64,000 nt of DNA, taken from NCBI RefSeq assembly GCF_030704535.1, contig NC_081817.1, positions 4,163,501 through 4,227,500 of the forward strand, written 5' to 3'. Positions 37,573-49,152 of the stretch are shown piece after piece (the first letter of the stretch is position 1; each line of letters opens with the position of its first letter). A program made the translations under genes and the position numbers. The notes under the pieces were generated by a model. The model worked only from the letters and a program-made list of their open reading frames with translations. It was not told where the DNA came from and ran no database searches. Source of the stretch: Vitis vinifera (lineage: Eukaryota > Streptophyta > Magnoliopsida > Vitales > Vitaceae).

Positions 37573-38021
37573 TAACCACTAGGAATTTGACGTGTGTTGA
37601 AACGTGTGTGGTGTGTTATTTAATCATATGCCTCTAGCATCTCACGTTGCAACAAGACAAGATTTTCAGTATTTTAGTCATTTTGGGGTTTCGAGCCAAT
37701 GAAAGGAGGAAAAGACCTTGTCAGACAGGGATGCTGGAGGCTCTCACATTTAATTTCTCTGTGTTTTGTACATTTTTCGAATCTAATAAGATGCTCATTG
37801 CAATTTAATCAACAGCCACATACATGGAGATATTAAAGGGTCAATTCGTTCATCATTCACATTACAGCACGGGGATCGATCGTAACCAGATACGTGTCAC
37901 AGTATTCTCCCACATTTATATGTTGCGTTTAAGGCTGCTTTCCTGTATTTTGAGTGGTAGTTCTCGGAGACAACTAGCCCCCAGGGGAAACATACAGCGT
38001 ACCAATCCCCATAGAACTGAG

Positions 38022-38063
<42 letters not shown>

Positions 38064-38252
38064 AATTGTAAATCTTAATAAACTATTCTATTCTGAAGAG
38101 TTTAATCTTGGTCAAAGATTAAATCTCCATCAAAAGTCTCAAGCGGCAGGCAAGATAAACAATCAGGTATTTAGTAGGACTCTCAATAGGAAACAAGCCT
38201 TCTAAGGATTGGTCTGAAAACCCTCATTGCTTCGGACAAATGTTCACCCTTT
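37573..38252. other. Intergenic between gene D and UGT76 pseudogene
   Basis: 3' flank of gene D, with an (AT)n run at 38021-38059. No gene seen. Confidence 0.4.
38021..38059. repeat. (AT)n microsatellite
   Basis: Alternating AT run of about 38 bp. Confidence 0.85.
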
Positions 38253-39511
38253 TATTTCAAATTAATGCATATATAATCCTCTCTATTTCCTGTGTCTCCA
38301 GTCCATTTTCCAGCTGCGAACCCACTCTCCAAATTCGGTGATATACGTACCTAGCATTTATTTTGGTCACCAAAACCAGGCAGACAAATCCGTTGTGAGT
38401 CCAAAAATCATCCAGTGGCAGGATGAGCAAGCACTTCCTGTTGGGAGCCCATTTGATAGTATGGCGGTCCCTTCCACCCCTCATCTCTAGGAATCCTTTT
38501 GGCAATGATTCAAGCCAATCTGAGCTATACGTACTAACCCGGGGTCGAACCGACCATAACAAGGACTGGTTAATATATTGGCTAGGCTCCAGGCTATCTC
38601 CAAAAATTCAGTTTCATCCACTTCCACAACACTTCCAAAGCTCACACAAATGATAGATTTAGGTGCTTGTTAGTTCAGCCAGGTAAAAGTTTGATCACGT
38701 ACTAGTGAACTAGAAGAGTATATATGGAAAGTATTTTTGAAATGGACCTATTGGGAAAATAGGAATGGCAGAAGTATGCACTGGCTAACTGGCCAGTTCA
38801 GATTCTTCAAGGTCTTCCAAGTAGTTCCAAATTAATCCTAAGGAGGCCCTTGTTTCAAATCATGCTAGTTATGTGATCGAAAAAGAATGAGAAATATCGA
38901 ATGGAATTAAGGGACTTATAGTTCACAACATAGATATAATGTGTGATGTTTCAAAATTCATTATCTTTTATATACTAATATTCTTTATAGTACTATAATA
39001 AAATAATTCTTTCAATTGTGAATATAAGCATATTTGACGTCGAATCTATGTTAAAACCTCATAGATCTTTGTGCGGGTTATTTTATGTTTGTGTAGTTAA
39101 ACAAATATTTTATACATTGAAACTTGGATCGGCACAACATGAAATGCGATAAAATATCTATAATTTAGCAATAATAGGCTCCTCATAAGCCTCTAATAAC
39201 AATCGAGACAAGCAATCCTGGAAGGGCGTGACGCAGTTGATATTAAGGAGTTGGATGAGAGCTATGACATCAGTCGAGGTGGCATGGCTTTTTAACAAGC
39301 CATCAGGAATTAAATGGAAGGTGAAGTGAGGAAAGTTGGAAGGGTTGGGAGAGTTGAAGTGGGTGTGGATGATGGTGACTGAGAAGCCTCTGTCGTCAAT
39401 GATGTTTGCGAGCTGAACCATGGGGTTTATGTGGCCTTGGAAGGGCAATGGGAAGAGCACTCGTCAGCGACGCTTTCTTTGCTGCAATTCGATTTCTGTT
39501 GACTTTTCCAT
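38253..39511 (-). pseudogene. UGT76-like pseudogene, gene E
   Basis: Decayed minus-strand UGT. The N-terminal part, 39511-39158, begins MEKSTEIELQQRKRR, meets an in-frame stop, then reads VLFPLPFQGHINPMVQLANI (catalytic His kept) to about LLLEAYEEPI. The centre, 38860-39157, is hardly recognisable. The C-terminal part, 38253-38700, shows CVSFGSVVEVDETEFLEIAW, VRPRV, WLESLPKGFLEM and a broken PSPG box (IKWAPNRKCLL, then WTHNG), with several frame changes and stops. It is related to the gene at 3-704 and to pseudogene F. No product is expected. Confidence 0.8.
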
Positions 39512-39599
39512 AAAGGGGCGAGTTCTCTTCTTCTTCATCACGCTTTAAAAGGCCACCGATCCATCATGACGTGGAAGTTTGAGGGGACAATATGCTGAT

Positions 39600-39740
39600 T
39601 AACAAACCAAGGACAGCTGTTTTCCATACTCGACATGTGATTGGGCATCAATGACAGGGTGAAAATAGATAGCAGCCATACCCGACATGTGATTGGGCAT
39701 CAATGACGGTGAAAATAGATAGCAGCCCGTGCTGGTCCTG
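39600..39740. repeat. Short tandem duplication upstream of UGT76 pseudogene E
   Basis: The phrase cgacatgtgattgggcatca occurs at about 39634 and 39681, followed each time by atgac.gtgaaaatagatagcagcc. The unit is about 50 bp. Confidence 0.7.
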
Positions 39741-39944
39741 ACATGTGTGGAATGCTTTCATACGTCTCTCCGTTAAAGTTTCTCCCGGAATATTTCCTTC
39801 ACGCGATACCCTTTCAGTTTTAAAATTTTTTCTAACACCTCGTGAGAGCGAGATATAATAATTAGAGGGACCGAGAGCTCATTAGATGCAATTTTTTTTT
39901 TGTTTAGGTTTTTTTTTTTTTTTGAATTGTGTAGATTTGTGAAA

Positions 39945-41000
39945 GCGTGAGTAATCACTCGAATGCAAAATTGATTGAAAACTTTTTGAAAACTGAATTA
40001 GATTTGACTTCTAATAGTTAAAAGATAATATTGTATTTTAATTAGTTGGTTTAGTTTATAGATTTAACAGACTGAGTTGTAGAAAGTTTTTGTATTTTAT
40101 TATTTGGAGTTTTTATATTTTTTATTTGGAATTTCTATTTTATTAAATATAAATATTTAAAAATAAAAAGTTATATAATGATTGAACAAGAATAGTGAAT
40201 AATAATACATTTTTAATTCTGATAGGTGATTACAAAAAAACTGATAAATATGATGTATCCGTTTCAAATTCTCAAAGTAAAAATATATATATATATATAT
40301 AAATAATAAATAGAGTATCGAGATAAAGGTTTTGTTTGTTTGATTCACAACGTGCATATGAGGTTGTACAAAAGGGTTATAAAGAGTCAAAACAACTTTT
40401 CACCCAAATCAAAGAAATTTTTTTAAAAAAGTACCTAAATCAAAGAAATTTAAAACATATATATATGAGGAAAATAAATAAGAAAGCTCTTACCACAGTC
40501 TATTAAGCAATGAATGAATGTATTTTTAAGAAAAATCCAAGAATATCCACCTCTAAAAAAAGCTTATGGATAGTACAAATTAATGTATAGAAAAGAGAAT
40601 TTGAAAGTTTGAATATGAAAAAATAAATCAATCTCCAATTATTTTTCTAAAGTATTGGTTGTGAATTTAAAAATATCTTTGATGAGCATGAGGAATCAGA
40701 AAGTGGTCATGTTAAATTTGGAGTTCCAATAAAAAAGTAAAAGTAAAATCTTAATTCATTTGAAAAATGAAAGGCATTAATTTATCCCGAATGTCCATTA
40801 TGTGTTCAATGTGAAAAATTACATATTAAATCTTCATATGAAAAATCAAGTCTCTCAATAAGATATCAATGATATGCCAATTTAATTGGTAATTGTAATA
40901 CGAAATTGAATGTTTTCTTATTGAACATTCAAAATGAGGTTCTCAAATATTTAACATCTTGTATCAATAATTTTTTTCTTGAATTTAACATTTAAGGTTT
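39945..41000 (+). mobile_element. Ty1/copia remnant, fossil
   Basis: An LTR-like stretch, 39945-40175 (with gaattagatttgacttctaa), is the inverted relative of the LTR-like segments near 1540 and 9780. The stretch 40650-40990 likewise matches, inverted, 2620-2880 inside the copia fossil. It is therefore a partial, decayed member of the same family in plus orientation. Many breaks; old. Confidence 0.5.
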
Positions 41001-42760
41001 GTGTTAAACTAAGTTTTAGTTAATCTTGATTTTGATAATAACAAATAAAGTTGAAAACTCATAATTATCTTAAGTGTAGTTAGATAAGAAGATTTCCAAA
41101 TAAGTAATCAAATATATAATAAGTCAAAAAGAAACCAAGAAAAAGGAAAAGGTCTTAATGAAGAGAAGAATCAAAATCTATTCTCTATGGTCACTTTATG
41201 AGGTTGTTGGTGCATTAAGTTTATATTGCATTATATTTTTATTTGAGCACCTAAAATCATTAAAGTGTCTAAATCAATTTTATTCTTTTATAAATCAATG
41301 GATAATCGTTTAAATGAAAACCACATTTGTTTAGTGCTATTGATGATTAAAAGGGTTTTCAAAATGACAAAGACTTCATCTAACCAGGTATCCTAAGAAT
41401 TTTATGTTAAAGATGCAAAAGTTGCAAAACCTTAAGCATATTTGTGTTTTGGTAATTCCAAGTCAAAATTCTCATTATGTCTTTTAGCTCATACTCTTCA
41501 AATCCTCCATTGGACATTTGTGTTTTCCAAATTATTCATGTTTAAAGATGGCTAAAGAAGAGTTTAAGTGTTTTTGAGGTGTTGAATGATGGCAAACGTT
41601 GATCAACCATGTTTTAAACTCTTATCATTTTATTGAAAAATGGAGCGGTTGGTTGAGTGTAAAATATAATATTTAAATCATTTGAATCAATTTTTTATCA
41701 ATCCAAATTAAGGATAATAGTCTCTGCTATACCCCTTTTATTCATCCCTAATCTATTAAACTTCAATCACATTTGTATTCCTTTTAACTTTTCCCAAATC
41801 ATTCTCAATGGTTAATATTTAAACCCTCTTTCTAGAAGTGTCAATGGCTACTATAAGTGTGAGAGAATCTTGCTTTGTGTCTCAAGTTTTCTTACCAAAT
41901 TAGGGCGAGTGTTTGCCTTGAAAGAAAATCATTTGGGTTTGAATTGAAAATTAATTTTTGAGTGATAAATTTTTGTTTCAAATGAGTTGATTCATTGTAT
42001 TATTTATCATTGCTCTCATATTCAACATATTTGGAGTAAAACTTAAGTTTCTTCTTGTGTGGACTCAAGAAGAGATTGAGATCAAAACTTGGAGTGGATT
42101 TCAAGTATTCTCTAGAATAAGAAAGATGATAGTTGAAGCTTGAATGTTTTAGGCAAGTAATCCAAGAAAAGATGGAAGGATTACGTTAAGTAAATCCTTG
42201 TACTTAGCTAAGTTTTCTTCATAGTAGATTATTTGATTATTTGAAACAATTGATTTTTTCTCTTTGGAAGTTTTCTACATTAAAAAAAAAATTGTGTCAT
42301 TATCTGTCCATTCTATTTTGTTCTTTGTTATGTATTTCATTATTAAAAAGGGTTTTTCAAATTGAAACAATTTGAGTCGTTATAAAACATTTGTGCATTA
42401 ATTTTTCATATTTTGTATATGTTTGACTAGTGTTTGATCAAAACGACTTAATCGATTACTATTCACTTAACCACAGGTTATTCATTGAACTGATTAAGAC
42501 TATTCACTCAATTAGTCAAGTATCGATTGAATTGGTTAAACTCTAATAACCTAACAAATACTTTTTGTACTTTCTACTACCCAACAATTAATAGTCAATT
42601 CAACCAATTGGTCGATTGATCAACCCTAAACTATACCTAATGGCTAATTTAGACTTCCAACTCCTATTAATTAAAGGTTTCAAACTTATTATTTTGCATA
42701 AAAGAGAGTTCTAAATCTTTATTGAATTTTATTTGATTTTAAAGAAGAGTTTTTAAGTGC
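41000..42760. mobile_element. Probable LTR retroelement remnant, fossil
   Basis: No coding sense. It has phrases typical of plant copia LTR and leader regions, such as cttgattttgataataacaaa near 41028 and a run of cgattga/caattgg phrases at 42430-42640. Borders and family are uncertain. Confidence 0.3.
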
Positions 42761-42769
42761 ATCTTCTCA

Positions 42770-43540
42770 ATGGCTGGCGGAGGACTATGGAGTAACGTCG
42801 CTAGTAGAGAAGTGCATGTCATTGTCATCATCAAACTACAAAGCTTGTCATGGTGGAGAAGTGGAGAAGAAAATGGGTTTGATGGTCAAGAGATGAGAAT
42901 ATGGGTTTGTTGTTTGGAAGAAATTGGTTGAAGAAAATGGGTTTGTTTGTTTGGTCGGATGAAATTAGGAAAATGGAGCTTGTCATGGTAGAGAAGTGGA
43001 CAAGAAATGAGTTTGATGGTGTTTGTTTGAAACGAAAATGAGCTTCGAAGAAAAGGTTTGTTTCAAAAAGAAAAGGGGTGCTCAGATGAAATGAGTTTTT
43101 TTTTTTATTGTAGATTTTTTTTCTCTTTGATTTTTTTTTTAATTCCTACTTGGAATGTACATGTGGGATGCCGACATGGAACATATTACATGTCATACAC
43201 TTACATAACATGCTGTCATGGAAGAGGCTTATGTGGTCATTCCAAATTGGCCCTTTGTGGGTATTTTGGGAAGTTTTTGCCTAGCATTGATACAGTGCAT
43301 GTATTAGGTTATGCTTTACACTCGGCTCAAAGGGAAAAGGTAAAGTTCTCAAAAACTCCATATTTTTTTAGTTGAAGTATGGTTACATTATTCGCCTCAG
43401 ATGATAGTACTTTAATTAAGTATTATGTACAAACAAAAAATAAAGCAACTAGTCATCTGTAAGTTTTAAATGGTAGTACCATGATGCAAGGTCAAAGAAA
43501 TGCCAGATGACCAATTAGGTGTTCACTAGGAGCTGCTAAT
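42770..43540. other. Intergenic with short repeats
   Basis: A gagcttgtcatggt.gagaagtgga phrase occurs twice (about 42838 and 42977) with ttgatggt nearby. An open frame of 105 codons at 43058-43375 is low-complexity at its start and matches nothing I know, so I do not call it a gene. Confidence 0.3.
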
Positions 43541-44429
43541 AGGAAATTTAAACATTAGGATTACATAAGCTGAGCAACAAAGCGCTCTAGAGATCGGTGA
43601 GAAGAGCCGCCTGGCTTTAGACTAAGGTTCACCATTTCTTTCAAATGCATAACTATTCTTCTCATCTCCTGCCCTTCTTCCTCCGCCATTAGTCTTCTGA
43701 TTGTCCTCTCTATCTCCCCTCTGTCCCACCCATTCTCCAATAGAAACCCAACTTTCCAAACTTCACTCGCATATCTCGCGTTAACCCTTTGGTCGCCGAA
43801 ACCTGGCAGACAAATCAGTGGGACCCCTTCGCAGATGCTCTCTAATGTCGAGTTCCATCCGCAGTGAGTCCAAAATCCTCCTGTGGCAGGATGAGCTAGC
43901 ACTTCTTGTTGGGAAGCCCATTTGACAATATGTCCCCTTCCACTCATCATCTCTAGGAACCCTTTTGGCAATGATTCGAGCCACTCTGAGCCACGTACCA
44001 ACCCGGGTCGAACCACCCATAAGAAGGGCTGCTCGCTGTTGGCTAGCCCAAAAGCCATCTCCAAAAATTCAGTTTCATCTATTTCTACGATACTACCAAA
44101 GCTCACGTAGATTACAGATCTATGTGCTTGGTTGTCTAGCCAGGTAATGGAACTTTGGTCATGTGCTAGTAAACTACTTGAAGAGGACGAAAAGTACTTT
44201 TGAAATGGACCAATTGTGAAAATTGGAACACGAAAGTACTGGTGAAGCCTGGACAGTTCAGATTCTTCGAGGCCTTCAAAGGAGTTACAAATTATTCCCG
44301 AAGAGGCCCTGCCTTCACGAAAGGCGCTAGCTATTTGCTGATAAAACACTTCATCTCGCGTGTTGATGTTCGGAAGGTCCTTGACTTTAAGTGGTGGAAT
44401 TTCTGGTACTGGCGACTCTAGTTGAGAAC

Positions 44430-45250
44430 CTGATTAATGTATGAGATAACAACAAAGGAAAAAAAAAAAAAGGCATACAGTCAGAGTTCCTTCTATGGAG
44501 TTACATACACAATTTGCTACACAAATGCTACTTCATCTATTAATGAGAAATTTTTGGATTTAGGAAAATTAGATTTGTAAATAAAGAAATTAACTAATAT
44601 AGAAAAATGCCACATAAAATAGAGCTGACAGTGCAAATTAAACCCTATGCAAGTCAAGCCCTTCATAGAAGAGAAAAGAGACAGATGATCATATTAGGAG
44701 GACAATAGAAAGAGCTGTCTCTAGATCGACCAACACTTCCAATAAAATTTGAAAAACTACCATAAATTAATTAAAAATAATTTTAAGTATTATCCTTTTG
44801 TAGTTGCTTCTTAGTTATTCCAATATGATAAGGATTTCTTATCCTTTGATGAATGGAACAATTGCGGTCTTTAGTGACCCACTTGCGTAGCCATTTGGCC
44901 GCCAAAATGGAACTGCTCTACATTTACATCTATTATGACAGAGAAGTGAACTTACTTATGAGTTTCATTACTACTGAGACTTTCGACCGAGACTTGCATT
45001 AGGATATTGACATTGAAAGAATAAGTATAGTACTACTGAGTTTCATTGAAAAACGATCACTATATATCGATTCTTTGGTGGTAAATACGGAATCATGGAA
45101 AAGAATACATATATACAACTTGACTTTACAGATTCAGCTCATTTGGATAATGGTTAATTTATGGCTTGGCTAGACAAATTCATCATCAAAAGAAATCTCA
45201 CTCTTGAAGATGTTGAGATCAGAAGAAGAGATGGGAGCATAAGAGCGCAC
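44430..45250 (-). other. Intron of UGT76 pseudogene F
   Basis: About 820 bp, with donor AAAG/gtgcgc and acceptor attaatcag/GT. The phase-1 position matches the single intron of the UGT709-like genes. No gene inside. Confidence 0.6.
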
Positions 45251-45340
45251 CTTTAACGGAGAGGCAACCACGTTCATGCAGAGATAGTAATGGGGCGAAA
45301 GCAAGAGAAGAAGTAGCACTATTGGTACGCAACACTATCC

Positions 45341-45838
45341 TGTTAGGAAGTGTCCCAAATTCCTAATTAGTATAGATTCCTTTTTGTAAAGAATATTGTA
45401 TAGAATATTTCTAGGTTAATATATTATTGTAATATTAGACTTCCTTATAGAATAAGGAAGGTTGTTAGAAATATCTCTATAAATATTCTAGGTCATGAGG
45501 AGAAAAAGTTATGAGATGGAGATGAGCCTGTAGAGACTATACAAGGTGGATAGAGATGTGAGGAAGAACGGGAGGTACCCAGTCGAGCGAGATGACTCGT
45601 AGTAAGGTATGGATACAAGGAGTGGGGAAACATGAGATGTTTCGGGAACCTAATAGTTGTATCTGGTTCTGTCCTCTGTAATATTCTCTATTGTACAGTG
45701 GAATCATTATCTCTCATCCGTGGACGTAGGCATGGTTGGCCGAACCACGTTAAAACCTCGTGTATCATATGTGTGATTGTTTTATCTTTGTGTTCTTGAA
45801 CTAACATTGTTGACATCAAAGCTTTCGTTGGCACTACA
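45341..45838 (+). repeat. TRIM-like LTR, left copy
   Basis: 498 bp, TG...CA ends. The partner is 46027-46524. Confidence 0.85.
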
Positions 45839-46026
45839 ACTGGTATCAGAGCTTGGGTTGAAGATTTCTGGAAGAGCAAAAGATCACAAAGCACACAAGA
45901 TGAAAACAAAAGGAATTTTCACTGAATGTGGAGTCGATTGCTCTCTCGTGGTGATATGATACAAAAAGGTTTGTGTCATGGAGAGATTGAAGATTAACTT
46001 CATGGAATTTGGTCCAAGGTGGAGAT

Positions 46027-46524
46027 TGTTAGGAAGTGTCCCAAATTCCTAATTAGTATAGATTCCTTTTTGTAAAGAATATTGTATAGAATATTTCTAG
46101 GTTAATATATTATTGTAATATTAGACTTCCTTATTGAATAAGGAAGGTTGTTAGAAATATCTCTATAAATATTCTAGGTCATGAGGGGAAAAAGTTATGA
46201 GATGGAGATGGGCCTATAGAGACTATACAAGGTGGATAGAGATGTGAGGAAGAACGGGAGGTACCCAGTCGAGCGAGATGACTCGTAGTAAGGTATGGAT
46301 ACAAGGAGTGGGGAAACATGGGATGTTTCGGGAACCTAATAGTTGTATCTGGTTCTGTCTTCTGTAATATTCTCTATTGTACAGTGGAATCATTATCTCT
46401 CATCCGTGGACATAGGCATGGTTGGCCGAACCACGTTAAAACCTCGTGTACCGTATGTGTGATTGTTTTATCTTTGTGTTCTTGAACTAACATTGTTGGC
46501 ATCAAAGCTTTCGTTGGCACTACA
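46027..46524 (+). repeat. TRIM-like LTR, right copy
   Basis: 498 bp. About 2 percent different from the left copy by eye. Confidence 0.85.
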
Positions 46525-46944
46525 ACGCAACACTATCCTTGGGAGCTTGAGGCTGTTGGCAACGGCCTGAGTGAAGGGCCATAAAATATCTGTAACTAAG
46601 CAGGCAATAGGCTCCTCAGAAGTCTGTAATAACAATCGAGACAAGCAATCCTAGAATGGCGCGACACAGTTTATGTTAAGGAGTCTGATGAGAGCTGTGG
46701 CATCAGAGGAGGAGGCTTGGCTTTTTAATAGGCCATCAGGGATTGAATGGAAGGTGAAGTGAGGATAGTTGGAAGGGTTGGGAGAGTTGAAGTGGGTGTG
46801 GATGATGGTGATTGAGAAGCCTCTGGCGAGCATGATGTTTGCCAGCTGAAGCATGGGGTTTAGGTGGCCTTGGAAGGGCAATGGGAAGAGCACCAGTCGG
46901 CGACCCATTCTTTGCTGCAATTGGGTTTCTGTGGAGTTCTCCAT

Positions 46945-47739
46945 TGACCTTGACTAGTACTTCAGTGGGGTGAGTTTTCCTCTGATTCTTCATCAGGCTT
47001 TAAAAGGGCCACCGACCTAGAGTGGCGAGAAAGTTTGTGGGGCGTTAGTGAATAGTGACATGGTGAGAAGACGTACTAGCGAATGCCGGGATTGGGATGG
47101 TTGTGTACATCTCTTTGTTGAAATTTCTCGGGCAATATTTCCTTCACGCATCTCACACCCTTCTTCAACATGATGATGGTGAAAATGTATAATAGGCCAC
47201 CCAAATTTTTATATGACTAACATTAATTGAATAATTTGTATTTGCAAAAACTAGTTAATGGATAGTTTATTATATAATAAGCCCAATAAATTAGTGATCA
47301 CATTTTGGATTGAGTTTTGTATCTTTTAAATAGAAGCTCAGTTGAGTGGCAAGTGTAGGCTATGAGTCTCATTGAAGCCCATTATGAGAGAGCCCAATGA
47401 GAACTCAATATTGAGTTATGTTAAGTCCTCTTTCTAATCTAGATAAAAAAAATGGTCTTTTAGAGCCACCATAGTTGTTATCAAGATCATAGAGAGAAAG
47501 ACTTGGTTGCAATAATCAATCACCTGATTTTTTTTTTTGTGATAGCTCAAATAGATATGTTCTTTATAGTGATTTTCTATTGTTAGTATCCTTGAATCAT
47601 GTATGATTAATTTATATGATTATGTAAATATTCTAAAGTCGTTTCCTATGAAATTATTTTAATTAATTAATGGGAAAGAATTGAGGGCGATTGTTAACTA
47701 TGGTAAAAATATCTCGGAAACGCGGAGAAAGTCCCACTC
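46945..47739. other. Intergenic, no gene seen
   Basis: Upstream flank of UGT76 pseudogene F, then AT-rich DNA. The stretch 47330-47530 has the sound of retroelement leader sequence (aatgagaactcaatattgag), but I cannot assign it. Confidence 0.3.
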
Positions 47740-47851
47740 TTCTTTCTCACGTCCAATATATAGCAAGGCCCTCTCCGTTAGTTTCATCATCAAGAAATTG
47801 TTAGAAGCTTGCGTCCAAGAAAGCAAATCAATTCAACAACATTCATAGAAA

Positions 47852-48235
47852 ATGTCGCTCATTCCAAGGGTTCTGGGTGGTGGCAACGAAGCAGCATCTT
47901 TGATCCCTTCTCCCTAGACATCTAGGATCCTTTCGAGAGCTTTCCCTTTAGCACCACTTTGTCCAACATTCCCAGCATTGTTGGCAAAACCTTGGCCTTC
48001 GCCAACACGCGTATTGACTGGAAAGAGAAGCCAGAAGCTCACGTTTTCAAGGCGGATCTTCCAAGGTTGAGGAAGGAGGAAGTGAAAGTAGAGGTTGAAG
48101 AGGGAAGAGTGCTTCAAATTAGTGGAGAGAGGAGTAAAGAGCAAGAGGAGAAGAACGACAAGTGACATCGCGTGGAAAGGAGTAGCAGGAGGTTTCTTTG
48201 CAAATTCAGGTTGATGATCCTTCTTGTTATTGACA
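47852..48235 (+). pseudogene. Class-I small heat-shock protein (HSP20) pseudogene 4
   Basis: Starts MSLIPRVLGGG, then loses one base (GGTGGCAACGAAGC), shifting the frame. In the restored frame it reads FDPFSLDI, then TAG where the intact gene has Trp, [17 protein letters not shown], and [50 protein letters not shown] second Trp codon (DKWH) is TGA. After RRFLCKFRL the sequence jumps into non-coding flank, so the end of the alpha-crystallin domain and the C-terminal tail are gone. Upstream, a TATA-like aatatatag near 47755 remains. Clearly dead. Confidence 0.85.
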
Positions 48236-48772
48236 TGACTCTCTTTCCTGACTGATCCCAATTTTCACATTCAAAATCCTTGAGTTTTAAAATTTGCTGT
48301 CGGGTTATTATGTTTCACCTGCTGGTAATTGAATTTGTTGCCATCTTAAAGTGAAAAGTGACAACCATGAATCGGGTCCATAGATTTTAAATTAATGTTA
48401 ATTAATTAGTTAAGATGTGTTCTTTAAAGCTTGGGAAATCCATTAACTAATGAAACCAAAACATGGAGGTATAATAATTAAGTTTAATCTACATCTACAA
48501 GTCTATATGAGGTGGAATCAAGGGAAGGGTTACGATTCCAACCAAAACTTGATTCAAATACTCCTAATATTAAAATATTAGGGGTTTCAAGGGGCCACTA
48601 GCGGACCCTTGAAAAAGTGATGGCGGTAAATGACAACGAGTAGCAACGTGTCCATCCTTCATGAGAGGTGAGTGCAAATGGTTTGAGCATTTTGATGAAA
48701 TGGGCTGTATATTTTCTTAAAGTGAAAAAAAATTGAGTGTGACACATACATGATGAGAGGTTTTGTCACATG

Positions 48773-48785
48773 TAGGGGTCTCCAA
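48773..48785 (+). repeat. hAT left terminal inverted repeat
   Basis: TAGGGGTCTCCAA, preceded by the target duplication gtcacatg. Confidence 0.92.
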
Positions 48786-49152
48786 AAAGCCCGCGGCCCG
48801 CGGCCCGCTTTAGGCCCGGCCCGGCCCGCCGGGCTAAAGCCCGGCCCAAGCCCGCCGGGCCCGAGCCCGGCCCGAGCCCGTTTATGGGCGGGCCGGGCCG
48901 CGGGCCTAAAATTAGGCCCGGCCCGGCCCGTAGGCCCGCCCATTTAAAAAAAAAAACTACAAAAATAAAAAGTATTAAAAAAAATATTCATTTCAAAATT
49001 TTATTCATTGAATGTATAATTACATTTAAAAATGTGGGAAAATTTTACATCACTACAAAATAAATACATCCCAACTAGGTTGGCACCTATTTATTTGTCA
49101 ATCATTTGTATTTTTCAACCACAAAAAATAAAAATAAAAATATAATATACAT

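Larger units (their letters stand above)
45341..46524 (+). mobile_element. TRIM-like short LTR element, fossil
   Basis: Two 498-bp LTRs (45341-45838 and 46027-46524) begin TGTTAGGAAGTGTCCC and end CACTACA. Two bases after the left LTR is tggtatcagagc (45841-45852), the initiator-Met tRNA primer site. A purine tract, aaggtggagat, ends right before the right LTR. The internal part is only 188 bp, with no coding capacity, so it must have been moved by another element. The LTRs differ at about ten sites, so insertion was fairly recent. It lies in exon 1 of UGT76 pseudogene F. The flanks share 14 bp (acgcaacactatcc), longer than the usual 5. Confidence 0.85.
43561..46944 (-). pseudogene. UGT76-like pseudogene, gene F, split by a TRIM-like element
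   Basis: Exon 1 begins at 46944 (MENSTETQLQQRMGRRLVLFPLPFQGHLNPMLQLANI, catalytic His kept). A TAG at 46651-46653 replaces a Gln codon after NCVAPF. The reading goes on as DCLSRLLLQTSEEPIACLVTDILWPF to RIVLR, where the TRIM-like element is inserted. It resumes at about 45326 (TNSATSSLAFAPLLSLHERGCLSVK) to a donor at 45250. Exon 2, 44429-43561, is fully open (ESPVPEIPPLKVKDL to FVAQLM) with a PSPG box of WASQQEVLAHPATGGF, THCGWNS and GDQ. One stop and one insertion disable an otherwise well-kept gene, so it died recently. The intron is about 820 bp. Confidence 0.85.

Noticed and set aside
48750-48947. Arginine- and proline-rich frames at 48659-48947 and 51756-52034
   Set aside because: They are translations of the GC-rich subterminal repeats of the hAT element, not proteins.
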